This document shows positions 1-7,860 of a stretch of 57,596 nucleotides of DNA, in pieces (the first letter of the stretch is position 1; each line of letters starts with the position of its first letter). The stretch spans positions 1-57,596 of the forward strand of contig NZ_JAUAMB010000034.1 in assembly GCF_031010175.1 (NCBI RefSeq). Reading direction: 5' to 3'. The notes below the pieces were generated by a model. The model was not told where the DNA came from, searched no databases, and saw nothing but the letters and a program-made list of their open reading frames with translations. Made by a program: the position numbers and the translations under genes. This DNA comes from Halomonas sp. SpR1 (GTDB taxonomy: Bacteria; Pseudomonadota; Gammaproteobacteria; Pseudomonadales; Halomonadaceae).

Positions 1-125
1 AGGGACTGATCTCGATACTGGACGCGGTAAGATGGCTCAAGCGTTCTTCATGAACCGCCGTGGTACGGAACCGTATGCCCGGTGGTGTGAGAGGACAGGG
101 GAGGCGACTCCCCTTCCTACTCGAT
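1..125 (+). mobile_element. Group II intron, 3' end (domains V-VI), cut by window edge
   Basis: No protein is visible here, but the RNA fold is diagnostic. At 89-122, GAG AGG pairs with CCT and CTC around an inner 7-bp hairpin (AGGGGAG, GCGA loop, CTCCCCT). A single unpaired A at 119 lies between the CCT and CTC arms. That is the domain VI layout with a bulged branch-point adenosine seven bases before the 3' end, and the sequence then ends in GAT at 123-125, matching the AY 3' splice rule. Positions 54-83 (ACCG to CGGT, enclosing a TACGG/CCGTA stem) fit domain V less exactly. The reverse transcriptase/maturase part would lie left of the window. An unlikely alternative is a plain terminator. 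Confidence 0.65.
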
Positions 126-325
126 CTGTCATTTATCGGCGCTTTTTCTACGCTTGACTGCGGATTAATCACCTATACTCGGCTTATTATTAAACGTAGT
201 GAGCGGTATCATCTTGCTAGGCAAAGCCTTGCGTTGTTCCTAGAGTATGGCATGGTAGTGAATCAGTGGCAGGATGGGTAAACAGTGGTTAGAACTAGCG
301 CATTGATAACAAGCAAGGGGCAGGT

Positions 326-1714
326 ATGCAGGCGAGGATGAAAAGCGCTGTAAGTGGAGCGTCGACGATAGGGTTTCTGGGTATGCTAATGCTGCTCATA
401 CTCGCGATGGTAACCACTGCGCATGCTGACAACCCGCGCTACGCGGGTATCGTCGTGGATCTGGACAATGGCGAAGTGCTTTACGCCGAGAATATTGACG
501 ATCAGCGCTATCCCGCGTCCCTCACCAAAATGATGACGCTCTATCTCACCTTTGAAGCGTTAGAAGAGGGTACGCTGCGCTTGGATCAACCCTTGCCTGT
601 CTCCGCTTATGCGGCCGCCAAGCCTGCTGTTAAACTGTGGCTGGCTGCCGGCAGCTCGATTCCCGTGGACACCGCCATTCGCGCACTCGCGGTTCGCTCG
701 GCTAATGACGTTGCTGCCGTGGTCGCCGAAGCGCTGGGGGGTAGCGAAGCGCGCTTTGCGCAAATGATGACCACCAAGGCGCGCGAGCTGGGCATGCACG
801 CCACTACCTTTCGCAATGCTTCCGGCTTGCCGGATGATGGCCAAATCACCACGGCCCGAGACATGCTAACGCTCTCGGTACGCGTGATGCAGGATTTTCC
901 CCAATACTACCACTACTTCGGCTTGCAAGAGTTCACCTACCGCGGCACCCGGCATACCAGTCACAATCGCTTGGTACGTGACTACCCGGGCGCCGATGGC
1001 CTGAAAACCGGTTTCATTCGTGCCTCTGGCTTTAACGTAGCGACCACCGCAATGCGCGGTAACCGGCGGTTGGTCGGTGTTGTGATGGGTGGTTTTTCAT
1101 CCCAGTCACGGGATACCCACATGGCCAATCTGCTGGATCGTAGCTTCCTGCGTGCATCGCTGCGTGACCAGCGAAATTGGATGGGCGACACTGATTTTTC
1201 ACGCGAATTTATGGCCTTCGCACCCCCTGCCCAGCCGGTTGCACCGCCGCAGCCTGCACCACAGCAACCCCTCTTGGCGGTGGTCGAAACCACCACCTTG
1301 TCTCCATCGGCCAACTCCACCCCCTCAACACCGGTAGTCGATCTTGAAGAGCAACTAGCCGATATAGTCACCATTCAGCGCCCCCCTGCCGCCAACGAAG
1401 AGCCGCAGCCCGACCCACTGCAGGCTTTCATTGAGCGCGAGCGGCAGTTAGCTGCTGCCAACGAAACTGGCGGTGCCTGGGGTGTGCAGGTCGGTGCCTT
1501 CAGTCAAGAAGCCCAAGCGCGTCAGTTGGCTCAACAGGCGGCTCAACGCATTGCTCAGAGTTTGGGCGGGCGCGTCGCTGTGGACACGGTAGAGGGCCAG
1601 AATCCGGTTTATCGTGCCCGCTTGATGGCGTTGGACGAGCAGCGCGCTCGCCAAGCCTGTCGTGAGTTGCACTCCCAGGGTATGGATTGCATGGTGGTCA
1701 ACGCCAGCTTATAG
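326..1714 (+). CDS. D-alanyl-D-alanine carboxypeptidase (PBP5/6 type, peptidase S11) with C-terminal SPOR domain
   Basis: Periplasmic penicillin-binding protein that removes the terminal D-Ala from peptidoglycan pentapeptides. The 462-residue protein starts with a hydrophobic signal segment (about residues 15-34, ending AHA-DN). The three active-site motifs are in order: SLTK (Ser65, Lys68), SAN (125-127) and KTG (227-229). A Pro/Gln-rich linker (about 300-385) leads to a SPOR domain (about 390-462, with GVQVGAFS), which in this family binds denuded glycan strands at the septum. The S11-plus-SPOR fusion is longer than E. coli DacA or DacC but common in environmental bacteria. The start has a purine-rich RBS (AAGGGGCAGG). 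It is monocistronic, with a strong terminator 19 bp after the stop. Confidence 0.9.
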   Translation: MQARMKSAVSGASTIGFLGMLMLLILAMVTTAHADNPRYAGIVVDLDNGEVLYAENIDDQRYPASLTKMMTLYLTFEALEEGTLRLDQPLPVSAYAAAKPAVKLWLAAGSSIPVDTAIRALAVRSANDVAAVVAEALGGSEARFAQMMTTKARELGMHATTFRNASGLPDDGQITTARDMLTLSVRVMQDFPQYYHYFGLQEFTYRGTRHTSHNRLVRDYPGADGLKTGFIRASGFNVATTAMRGNRRLVGVVMGGFSSQSRDTHMANLLDRSFLRASLRDQRNWMGDTDFSREFMAFAPPAQPVAPPQPAPQQPLLAVVETTTLSPSANSTPSTPVVDLEEQLADIVTIQRPPAANEEPQPDPLQAFIERERQLAAANETGGAWGVQVGAFSQEAQARQLAQQAAQRIAQSLGGRVAVDTVEGQNPVYRARLMALDEQRARQACRELHSQGMDCMVVNASL

Positions 1715-1732
1715 CCTGGCGTGGTGCCATTA

Positions 1733-1771
1733 CCCCGCCAATGGCTGATGATTGGCGGGGTTTTTGTTTTT
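1733..1771 (+). terminator. Intrinsic terminator after the D,D-carboxypeptidase gene
   Basis: A perfect 10-bp stem (CCCCGCCAAT at 1733-1742, ATTGGCGGGG at 1751-1760) with an 8-nt loop is followed by a T-rich run at 1761-1771. It separates the carboxypeptidase gene from the transporter gene that follows. Confidence 0.9.
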
Positions 1772-1796
1772 AAGCGCTATGCAAAAGGAGGGTGTG

Positions 1797-2672
1797 GTGA
1801 CAACGTCGCTGAAGGGCATACTCTGCATGTGTTTAGGGGTTCTTTTTTTGGCCCTTGGCGATGCTGTTTCCAAGTGGCTGGGGGAGACGCATTCACCGCT
1901 GCAGATTATCTTTTTTCGCGCCTTGATCTCCTTACCCATGATAGCGTTGCTTGCCCATTTTGCGGGCGGGTTACGCAAACTGCGCACCAAGCGGCCCCGG
2001 GTACATTTGCTGCGTGGATTGATATACACCGCCACCATGGTCTGCTTTGTGTGGGGGTTAACGCTGCTACCCCTCGCGGAGGCCACGGCCATCGCCTTCG
2101 TAGCGCCGCTTTTTGTCACCTTGTTGTCAGTACCTTTATTGGGTGAGCGGATTGATCCACCGGTGCTGATTGCATCCTTAGTGGGGTTTGTAGGCGTGCT
2201 GATCGTGGTACGCCCCAACGGCGACGCCTTTCAGGTCGGCGCGCTGGTGTTGGTAGGGGCGGCGCTGTTTTATGCGCTGATGATGATTACCGCCCGGCGC
2301 TATGGCGCCCGCGAACACCTTTGGGCGATGCTGTTTTATATGACCTCCGTACCATTGGTGATTACCGCTCTGACGTTGCCCTGGGTGTGGCAAACACCCC
2401 AGCCGTGGCACTGGGTAGGGTTTTTCGCTTCAGGCATATTGGGCGTTGCAGCCACCGCCTTTATCACCTTGGCCTTTCGGTTTGCCCCTGCAGCCATCGC
2501 CGCGCCGTTTGATTACACCGCCATGCTCTGGGCGGTGCTGTTGGGTTGGTGGTTCTGGGGCGAAATGCCAGATCTTTGGGTCTGGGTAGGCAGCGCCTTG
2601 ATAATAGGCAGCGGGTTAGCGGTCGCGTATCACGACCGTAGAACGACCCTTAAACGCCGCCCTACGGCTTAG
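1797..2672 (+). CDS. DMT-superfamily (EamA) membrane transporter
   Basis: Ten predicted membrane helices in two EamA repeats, a typical drug/metabolite transporter of about 291 residues. The substrate cannot be read from sequence; this group includes exporters of amino acids and metabolites. The first EamA repeat runs to about residue 140 and the second from about 150 to 285, ending in a basic tail (HDRRTTLKRR). I chose the GTG at 1797 because AAGGAGG at 1785-1791 sits 5 bp before it. An ATG at 1779 is in frame but lies upstream of that RBS, and still earlier starts would fall in the preceding terminator. Confidence 0.82.
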   Translation: MTTSLKGILCMCLGVLFLALGDAVSKWLGETHSPLQIIFFRALISLPMIALLAHFAGGLRKLRTKRPRVHLLRGLIYTATMVCFVWGLTLLPLAEATAIAFVAPLFVTLLSVPLLGERIDPPVLIASLVGFVGVLIVVRPNGDAFQVGALVLVGAALFYALMMITARRYGAREHLWAMLFYMTSVPLVITALTLPWVWQTPQPWHWVGFFASGILGVAATAFITLAFRFAPAAIAAPFDYTAMLWAVLLGWWFWGEMPDLWVWVGSALIIGSGLAVAYHDRRTTLKRRPTA

Positions 2673-2731
2673 CCAAAGATACTTTTTGATCCAGGTCATG
2701 GAAGCCATGCGCTTGGCAGGACAGTGAATTT

Positions 2732-2752
2732 GGGCTGGTTATAATCCAGCCC
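2732..2752 (+). promoter_or_regulatory. Hairpin with TATAAT in its loop, upstream of trhP
   Basis: GGGCTGG (2732-2738) and CCAGCCC (2746-2752) form a 7-bp stem whose loop is TTATAAT. The perfect -10-like hexamer (2740-2745) has no good -35 at the right distance. It may be a promoter element for trhP or the terminator of the DMT gene, since the following CCCTTT is only weakly T-rich. Confidence 0.25.
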
Positions 2753-2801
2753 TTTCAGCGCAGCCCGCTGCGTGCCATCGTCCTGACCACGGTGACTGTC
2801 T

Positions 2802-4187
2802 ATGCCAACCCCTGAACTGCTTAAGCAAGCCCCCGAACTGCTTTCCCCTGCCGGTACCTTCAAAAACATGCGTTACGCCTTTGCCTATGGGGCTGATGCG
2901 GTCTACGCAGGGCAACCGCGCTACTCACTGCGGGTGCGTAACAACGATTTTAAAATTGATAACTTACATCGGGGTATTGAGTACGCCCACGCCCGTGGTA
3001 AGCAGTTTTATGTCGCTTCCAACATTGCCCCTCACAACAGCAAGCTGAAAACCTACCTTCAGGATATGGAGCCGGTGATTGAAGCAGGGCCCGATGCGCT
3101 GATTATGTCGGATCCCGGCTTGATTATGATGGTGCGAGAACGCTGGCCGGAGCAAGCCATCCACCTCTCGGTGCAATCGAATGTAGTCAACTGGGCTGCC
3201 GCCCGGTTCTGGCAGCAGCAGGGTATCAGCCGCATTATTCTATCCCGGGAGCTCTCGCTGGATGAGATCGGCGAAATACGTGACAAGTGCCCAGGCTTAG
3301 AGATCGAAACCTTTGTCCACGGCGCGCTGTGTATCGCCTATTCAGGGCGCTGCCTGCTGTCGGGCTACTTCAATCATCGCGACCCTAACCAGGGCACCTG
3401 CACCAACGCGTGCCGCTGGAAATACAACACCATAGCGGCGACCCACGATGACAAGGGCGACTTAATCGCCGCCCAGGGAGCTGCAACGACCGTCAACCAG
3501 GACGAGCTTTCGGCGCTGATTGAAGACGTTTCCCGCCCTGGCAAGCTGATGCCGGTATATGAAGATGAGCACGGCACCTACATCATGAACTCCAAGGATC
3601 TGCGCGCGGTACAGCACGTGGCTCGGCTGACGCAAATGGGCGTGGCATCGCTAAAGATCGAGGGGCGCACCAAGTCCCATTATTACGTCGCGCGTACAGC
3701 ACAGGTCTATCGGCAGGCCATTGATGACGCCGTCGCTGGACGCCCCTTTAATAAACGGCTAATGGATGAACTTGAGAACCTGGCGAATCGAGGCTACACC
3801 GAGGGTTTCTATCAACGCCATGTTCACGGTGAGTTCCAAAGCTATGAGCAGGGTCACTCCATTGGTGTGCATCAGCAGTTTGTCGGTGAAGTGCTAGGTT
3901 ACGACCCGGTTCGCGGAACCGTGGAGGTAGAGGTTAAAAACCGTTTCGAAGTAGGGGATGGCATGGAGCTTATGCTGCCAGGCGGCAATCACCGCTTCGT
4001 GCTCGACCATATCGAGAACTTACGAGGCGAAGCGCAAGGTGCAGCACCTGGCTCGGGGCATCGCGTGCGTATCCCCATTCCCAATGTCAGCATTGTTCCC
4101 GAGCAGCTTGAGTTTGCGCTGTTAATGCGTGATCTCACGCCTTCCAAAGCAGCGCAATCTGCATCCCTAGGAGTAGCGATCAACTAA
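2802..4187 (+). CDS. trhP: tRNA 5-hydroxyuridine hydroxylase TrhP (YegQ), peptidase U32 family
   Basis: Member of the U32 family. Despite the peptidase name, TrhP works in prephenate-dependent hydroxylation of uridine 34 in tRNA. The protein (461 residues) follows E. coli YegQ closely through the N-terminal half: ELLSPAGT near residue 12, GADAVYAGQPRYSLRVRNN, then DPGLIM and SRELS. The conserved Cys set (GALC, GRCL, GTCTNAC, roughly residues 175-205) is a proposed Fe-S ligand set. A C-terminal beta-barrel-like region (from about residue 350) ends the chain. The RBS is weak. Its 3' end overlaps the convergent dioxygenase gene by 8 bp. Confidence 0.92.
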   Translation: MPTPELLKQAPELLSPAGTFKNMRYAFAYGADAVYAGQPRYSLRVRNNDFKIDNLHRGIEYAHARGKQFYVASNIAPHNSKLKTYLQDMEPVIEAGPDALIMSDPGLIMMVRERWPEQAIHLSVQSNVVNWAAARFWQQQGISRIILSRELSLDEIGEIRDKCPGLEIETFVHGALCIAYSGRCLLSGYFNHRDPNQGTCTNACRWKYNTIAATHDDKGDLIAAQGAATTVNQDELSALIEDVSRPGKLMPVYEDEHGTYIMNSKDLRAVQHVARLTQMGVASLKIEGRTKSHYYVARTAQVYRQAIDDAVAGRPFNKRLMDELENLANRGYTEGFYQRHVHGEFQSYEQGHSIGVHQQFVGEVLGYDPVRGTVEVEVKNRFEVGDGMELMLPGGNHRFVLDHIENLRGEAQGAAPGSGHRVRIPIPNVSIVPEQLEFALLMRDLTPSKAAQSASLGVAIN

Positions 4188-4917
4188 AGGCATAAACGTC
4201 CATGGCAAGCACCCCGTGCTCCACGCTGTGGTGTAGTTGGGTCGCTTCGCCTCCCGCCCCCATGGCCACCAGCAACGGTTGAAAATGCTCAGGGGTTGGA
4301 TGGTTCTTCTCGGCATTGGGCGCGCGCTCCCAGCTAAGCAGTGCGTCGCGATCATTGGCGATCAGGCGGTCGCTCACCCAGGTGGCGAACTCATCGACCC
4401 AGGCGGGCATAGGGCTATTCTGGGGCATGATTTCATACAGGTTATGGGTCAGGCTGCCTGAGCCAATCACCAGAACGCCTTCTTCCCGGAGGGCCGACAG
4501 GTGCTCACCCAGCGCGACCAGCTCCGCATTGCTCCAGCGCACCGGAAGCGACAGCGATACAACCGGCACATTGGCATCAGGAAATAGCAACGAAAGGGGC
4601 ACCCATGCACCGTGATCCAGGCCACGTTCCACCCGCTCTGCGCCCAGTAACACGGCCAGCCGTTCAGCCAGTTCAGGTTCGCCAGGGGCGGGATATTGGC
4701 ACTCGAAGAGCGCCCGTGGGAAGCCGCCAAAGTCGTGGATAGTCTCCGGCTTTGCGCTGGTACTCACCTTGAGCGCCAGGCTCTCCCAGTGTGCCGATAC
4801 CACGACTACCGCTCTGGGTGACAGCTGTTTGCCCAGCTCGCGGAGAAAATCGTGAGCTGGGGTTTTATTAAGCGCCAGCATGGGCGAACCATGGGAGATA
4901 AATAGACTAGGTAACAT
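4180..4917 (-). CDS. ygiD: Extradiol ring-cleavage dioxygenase, DODA/LigB type (YgiD-like)
   Basis: Cytoplasmic metal-dependent dioxygenase of the class III extradiol (LigB) fold; characterised relatives open the ring of L-DOPA and similar catechols. The 245-residue protein carries the family His positions: ISHGSP near residue 8, VVSAHWE near 45, the LDHGAW segment, and GSLTHN in the second half. The ATG at 4917 was chosen over an upstream start at 4962 because GGAG lies 7 bp before it and MLPSLFISHGSP matches the family N-terminus. It overlaps the 3' end of trhP by 8 bp, tail to tail. A heptanucleotide repeat lies in its upstream region. The physiological substrate is unknown. Confidence 0.82.
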   Translation of the reverse strand: MLPSLFISHGSPMLALNKTPAHDFLRELGKQLSPRAVVVVSAHWESLALKVSTSAKPETIHDFGGFPRALFECQYPAPGEPELAERLAVLLGAERVERGLDHGAWVPLSLLFPDANVPVVSLSLPVRWSNAELVALGEHLSALREEGVLVIGSGSLTHNLYEIMPQNSPMPAWVDEFATWVSDRLIANDRDALLSWERAPNAEKNHPTPEHFQPLLVAMGAGGEATQLHHSVEHGVLAMDVYAFS

Positions 4918-4982
4918 AAGTGAGTCTCCACAGCAGCATTGCCAACCCTGACGGTGAAGCAAGCGCTGGATAGGCGATAGCG

Positions 4983-5038
4983 TTAGTTGTTAGTTGTTAG
5001 TTGTTAGTTGTTAGGTGTTAGGTGTTAGATGCTAGGCG
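4983..5038. repeat. Heptanucleotide tandem repeat (TTAGTTG)n
   Basis: Four perfect TTAGTTG units (4983-5010) are followed by two TTAGGTG, one TTAGATG and one decayed CTAGGCG. The tract starts 66 bp upstream of the ygiD start codon, between it and the end of the thi genes. Because a 7-bp unit is not a multiple of three and lies outside coding sequence, copy-number slippage would change promoter spacing and not a protein. Confidence 0.9.
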
Positions 5039-5056
5039 AATCAGTTGCTTAACACC

Positions 5057-5119
5057 TCAGCGGCCGCTACCCAAGCCCGCTAGCACGATTAGCGCTAGCG
5101 TCCAGAATAACTGATTCAT
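5057..5119 (-). CDS. Possible 20-residue hydrophobic peptide coupled to thiE
   Basis: The sequence MNQLFWTLALIVLAGLGSGR is followed by TGA. Its ATG overlaps the thiE stop codon (ATGA overlap), the usual layout for translational coupling. The peptide is one short hydrophobic segment with a basic end. No separate RBS stands out and I recognise no family. The reading frame also contains an inverted repeat (5078-5084 with 5094-5100), so the stretch could be RNA structure and not a gene. Confidence 0.3.
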   Translation of the reverse strand: MNQLFWTLALIVLAGLGSGR

Positions 5120-5748
5120 GACACCGAAGCGGCCTGGAAAACCTGAAAAGCGCGCGCTGCCTGGTAAGGGTCTGGCTGGCCGCAAATGGCCGAGATCACC
5201 GCCAGGCCGTTCGCACCTGCCCGCTGTACACTAATCGCATGATCCGCTTTTAGCCCGCCAATGGCCACGCTGGGCAAGGGGCACGCCTTGACCAGCGCCG
5301 CTAACCCACCAAAGCCGATGGGCTGGGCGTGATCCTGCTTGCTCTCGGTGGCAAACACTGGGCCAATCCCCACATAATCAAGCAGCTCAAACGGAGTGGC
5401 TTGCAACTGAGCGATAGTATTGATCGACAGGCCGATAATCGCCTGCTCGCCTAACATTCGGCGCGCTTCCTGAACGGCGGCGTCGCTCTGGCCGACATGC
5501 AGGCCATCCGCTTGGCTTTCCAGCGCTACCTGCAAACGGTCGTTAATGATCAGTGGCACACCGGTGCCCGCGAGCACTGCTTTGAGCCGTTTGGCTTGGG
5601 CAATCATCTGTTCATCACTGGCATGCTTATCACGCAGTTGCACGATGGTCACGCCGCCTTTTACCGCTGCCTCAACCGTCTGCTCCAAGCCCATCTCTCT
5701 GCACAACCCAGCGTCAGTCACTAAATAGAGCGATAGATTAAGCGCCAT
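5116..5748 (-). CDS. thiE: Thiamine-phosphate synthase
   Basis: Joins HMP-PP and thiazole phosphate (THZ-P) to make thiamine monophosphate. The 210-residue TIM-barrel protein starts MALNLSLYLVTD and has the expected QLRDKHAS segment (Arg and Lys contacts to pyrophosphate), the INDR motif, ADGLHVGQ, and a C-terminal GGL plus GANGLAVISAI phosphate-binding region. The ATG at 5748 was chosen because GGAGG lies just before it; an open frame further upstream is antisense-like proline-rich sequence inside thiM. It overlaps thiM by 11 bp, so the two are one transcript behind the TPP riboswitch. Confidence 0.95.
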   Translation of the reverse strand: MALNLSLYLVTDAGLCREMGLEQTVEAAVKGGVTIVQLRDKHASDEQMIAQAKRLKAVLAGTGVPLIINDRLQVALESQADGLHVGQSDAAVQEARRMLGEQAIIGLSINTIAQLQATPFELLDYVGIGPVFATESKQDHAQPIGFGGLAALVKACPLPSVAIGGLKADHAISVQRAGANGLAVISAICGQPDPYQAARAFQVFQAASVS

Positions 5749-6547
5749 GGATGGCCTCCAGTGGGGAAAGGGTGGTGAGGTCGTCGGGGGTGAGTTGATA
5801 CAGTGCATCCAGCAGCGCCACTTGAAAGCTACCAGGTCCCTGGGCATTGTTGCCCGCCCGCTCACCGGCGACTGCAAAGCAGGCCAGGGCGGCGGCTGTG
5901 GCGCCCAATGGCGCTTCACGATTGGCGGCGACAAAACCTGCTACCAGGGCGCTTAGCCCACAGCCGAGCGTTGTTACCCGGGGCATTAAGGGGTGGCCAC
6001 CGTTAATACGGTAGTGCTGTGTACCGTCTGTTAGCCAGTCACTTTCGCCGGTCATCGCGACGATACAGCCGTGTTGTTGCGCCAGGGCTATTGCTGCGTC
6101 TACGGCTTGCTCGGTGGCAGCCGTGGAGTCCACTCCGCGGCCTTGGCTGGCTAAGCCGTTAAGGGCAAGAATTTCAGACGCATTGCCACGAATCACGCTG
6201 GGTTTAGCGGCTAGCAGTTTCGCGCACAGCGTTTGGCGATAGCGGGTGGCGCCAACGGCGACGGGGTCTAACACCCAGGGCACGCCATGCTCATGGGCAG
6301 TCGCGGTGGCGGTCAACATGGCGTCAGCCCAGTGGGCAGAGATGGTGCCGATGTTAATCGAAAGCCCCGCGGAAATAGCCGTAAACTCCGCGACTTCTTC
6401 AGGTGCATGAAGCATGGCGGGCGATGCACCAGTGGCTAACAGCAGGTTGGCCGTGCTGTTCATAGCCACATAGTTGGTCATGCAGTGAACCAGCGGCGTC
6501 ACTGCGCGCAGCGTCTCAAGGTAATCGCCAAGCGGGCGTAGGGTCAT
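5738..6547 (-). CDS. thiM: Hydroxyethylthiazole kinase
   Basis: Salvage enzyme that phosphorylates 5-(2-hydroxyethyl)-4-methylthiazole using ATP. The 269-residue ribokinase-like protein shows the family N-terminus (TPLVHCMTNYVAMNSTANLLLATGASPAM), the DPVAVGATRYR substrate segment, RGNASEI, and the LGCGLSALVAGFVA anion-hole/catalytic Cys region near residue 195. With thiE it forms a two-gene salvage operon. The start codon sits 5 bp after a GGGAGG Shine-Dalgarno that can be sequestered by a hairpin downstream of the TPP aptamer, implying control at translation initiation. Confidence 0.95.
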   Translation of the reverse strand: MTLRPLGDYLETLRAVTPLVHCMTNYVAMNSTANLLLATGASPAMLHAPEEVAEFTAISAGLSINIGTISAHWADAMLTATATAHEHGVPWVLDPVAVGATRYRQTLCAKLLAAKPSVIRGNASEILALNGLASQGRGVDSTAATEQAVDAAIALAQQHGCIVAMTGESDWLTDGTQHYRINGGHPLMPRVTTLGCGLSALVAGFVAANREAPLGATAAALACFAVAGERAGNNAQGPGSFQVALLDALYQLTPDDLTTLSPLEAIHGA

Positions 6548-6552
6548 AGCAT

Positions 6553-6568
6553 CCTCCCGGCAGGGAGG
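6553..6568 (-). promoter_or_regulatory. SD-sequestering hairpin of the thiM riboswitch
   Basis: On the minus strand CCTCCC (6568-6563), a TGCC loop, and GGGAGG (6558-6553) form a perfect 6-bp stem. The GGGAGG arm is the thiM Shine-Dalgarno, 5 bp before the ATG. A second stem (GTGGTA with TACCAC, around 6568-6583) lies between it and the aptamer and could act as the switching element. Confidence 0.7.
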
Positions 6569-6583
6569 TGGTAAGCGCTACCA

Positions 6584-6663
6584 CGACTCCCTACGCCGGT
6601 GTTATCCGGTTCAGGTTCAAAGGGTGCTTCTCAGCCCACCCGTAATGGAGGGCGCCCCTGTCG
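6584..6663 (-). promoter_or_regulatory. TPP riboswitch (THI element)
   Basis: Read on the minus strand the segment has the THI core in order: GGGGCGCCC, GGGCTGAGA, ACCCTTTGAACCTGA, CCGGATAACACCGGCG and TAGGGAG. These are closed by a P1 stem of CGAC (6663-6660) with GTCG (6587-6584). This binds thiamine pyrophosphate and, here, precedes thiM-thiE. Confidence 0.95.
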
Positions 6664-6723
6664 AGGGTTTACTATCCTAGCCTGAAGTAGCCCTGTAAAG
6701 CCCCGGATGCGGACGATGACCAT

Positions 6724-7068
6724 CTAACGAAACGAAATGCGTGTACCGTAGGTAAGCATTTCATCAGGTGTCATCGCTTTACCTTCTATCCCAATCATCT
6801 CGTCACCACACTGGTCGGCAAAGGTCAGCACGCCGTGAGTCAAACCCAGTTGGCCAAGCGTGTCGCGAATCTCACCGGTGCCCAGAAAAGTACTGACGTG
6901 ACCCTTGTTATCGCTAAGGTCAGACACGCCGTTAGCGTGATGAAAACGTACCTTGTAGATGCCATCCATGGACTCAACTTCGACAATCGGCGAAAAGCCG
7001 TTGTGAAGCGCATTGGAAAGCTGCTTTAGGGTTAGGTGGTCACCCAGTGTCATATCAATCGCGCTCAT
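6724..7068 (-). CDS. Conserved hypothetical protein, DUF6482-like
   Basis: A 114-residue soluble protein without signal peptide or membrane segment. The pattern VEVESMDGIYKV, then SDLSDNKG, and finally CGDEMIGIEG near residue 92 resembles DUF6482 proteins of pseudomonads and Halomonas (Gly-Ile-Tyr, Ser-Asp, and a late Asp-Glu-Met), whose function is unknown. It has a clear RBS (AGGAG 6 bp before the ATG) and stands alone between the thi operon and gloA. Confidence 0.6.
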   Translation of the reverse strand: MSAIDMTLGDHLTLKQLSNALHNGFSPIVEVESMDGIYKVRFHHANGVSDLSDNKGHVSTFLGTGEIRDTLGQLGLTHGVLTFADQCGDEMIGIEGKAMTPDEMLTYGTRISFR

Positions 7069-7314
7069 GGAAAACTCCTGGTGGACGCCTCAGATTGGGG
7101 GGCGTCGCTCATGTGGAGGGAACTGCTATTTGTAGAGCTTGTGAATAATAAGTGTAGGGTTTTTGTTTAGGATTGCCAGCGCGCTTATGAATACGTCAAT
7201 ACGACGCTGCCTAGGTGTTTGTAAGGGCTGGTATTATGGCGCTAAAGCCCCCATGGTAAGCGGTATGTGAGGCGCAATAGGCTCAATGGTTAACATCAGC
7301 AACAGGAGAGTGAA

Positions 7315-7851
7315 ATGAGTTTTCAAGGCGAGCAGCACCCCGGTGTGGTGGCCACACCACCCCAAACCCAAGGGTTTCGTTTAAATCACACCATGCTGCG
7401 GGTGAAAGATCCTGAGAGGGCGCTGGCGTTCTACTCAAAGGTGTTTGGTATGCAGGTGATGCGGCGGCTGGATTTCGAAGAGATGCAGTTCTCGCTCTAC
7501 TTCCTGGCCAATCTGGAGCCCAGCGACAGCGTGCCGGAAGCGTCTGAAGCGCGCACCGTCTGGACCTTTAGCCAGAAGGGGCTGCTGGAGCTGACCCACA
7601 ACTGGGGCACCGAAAACCAAGACGACTTCGCCTACCACGATGGCAATGCCGAACCCCAGGGCTTCGGGCATATCTGCTTTAACGTGCCGGATTTGGCAGC
7701 GGCCCAGGCGTGGTTTGACGAGCACGACGTCACCTTTGTGAAGCGCGCCGATCAGGGCAAGGTGAAAGATGTTATCTTCGTGAAAGACCCGGACGGCTAC
7801 TGGATCGAAGTGATTCAGGCCGATTTAATGTCAGGTAAGAGCGACGCTTGA
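7315..7851 (+). CDS. gloA: Lactoylglutathione lyase (glyoxalase I)
   Basis: Converts the hemithioacetal of methylglyoxal and glutathione to S-D-lactoylglutathione in the cytoplasm. At 178 residues with an N-terminal extension and the VWTFSQKGLLELTHNWG loop, it belongs to the longer, eukaryote-like (often Zn-type) class and not the short E. coli Ni-type. Metal ligand positions are visible: LNHTML (His25), LELTHNWG (Glu), GFGHICF (His) and YWIEVI (Glu). The RBS is AGGAGAG. The DUF6164 gene follows after 9 bp, probably on the same transcript. Confidence 0.92.
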   Translation: MSFQGEQHPGVVATPPQTQGFRLNHTMLRVKDPERALAFYSKVFGMQVMRRLDFEEMQFSLYFLANLEPSDSVPEASEARTVWTFSQKGLLELTHNWGTENQDDFAYHDGNAEPQGFGHICFNVPDLAAAQAWFDEHDVTFVKRADQGKVKDVIFVKDPDGYWIEVIQADLMSGKSDA

Positions 7852-7860
7852 GGCACGCCA

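Noticed and set aside
60..281. 73-residue frame at the left edge
   Set aside because: It reads through intron domains V-VI; such tails are commonly miscalled beside group II introns.
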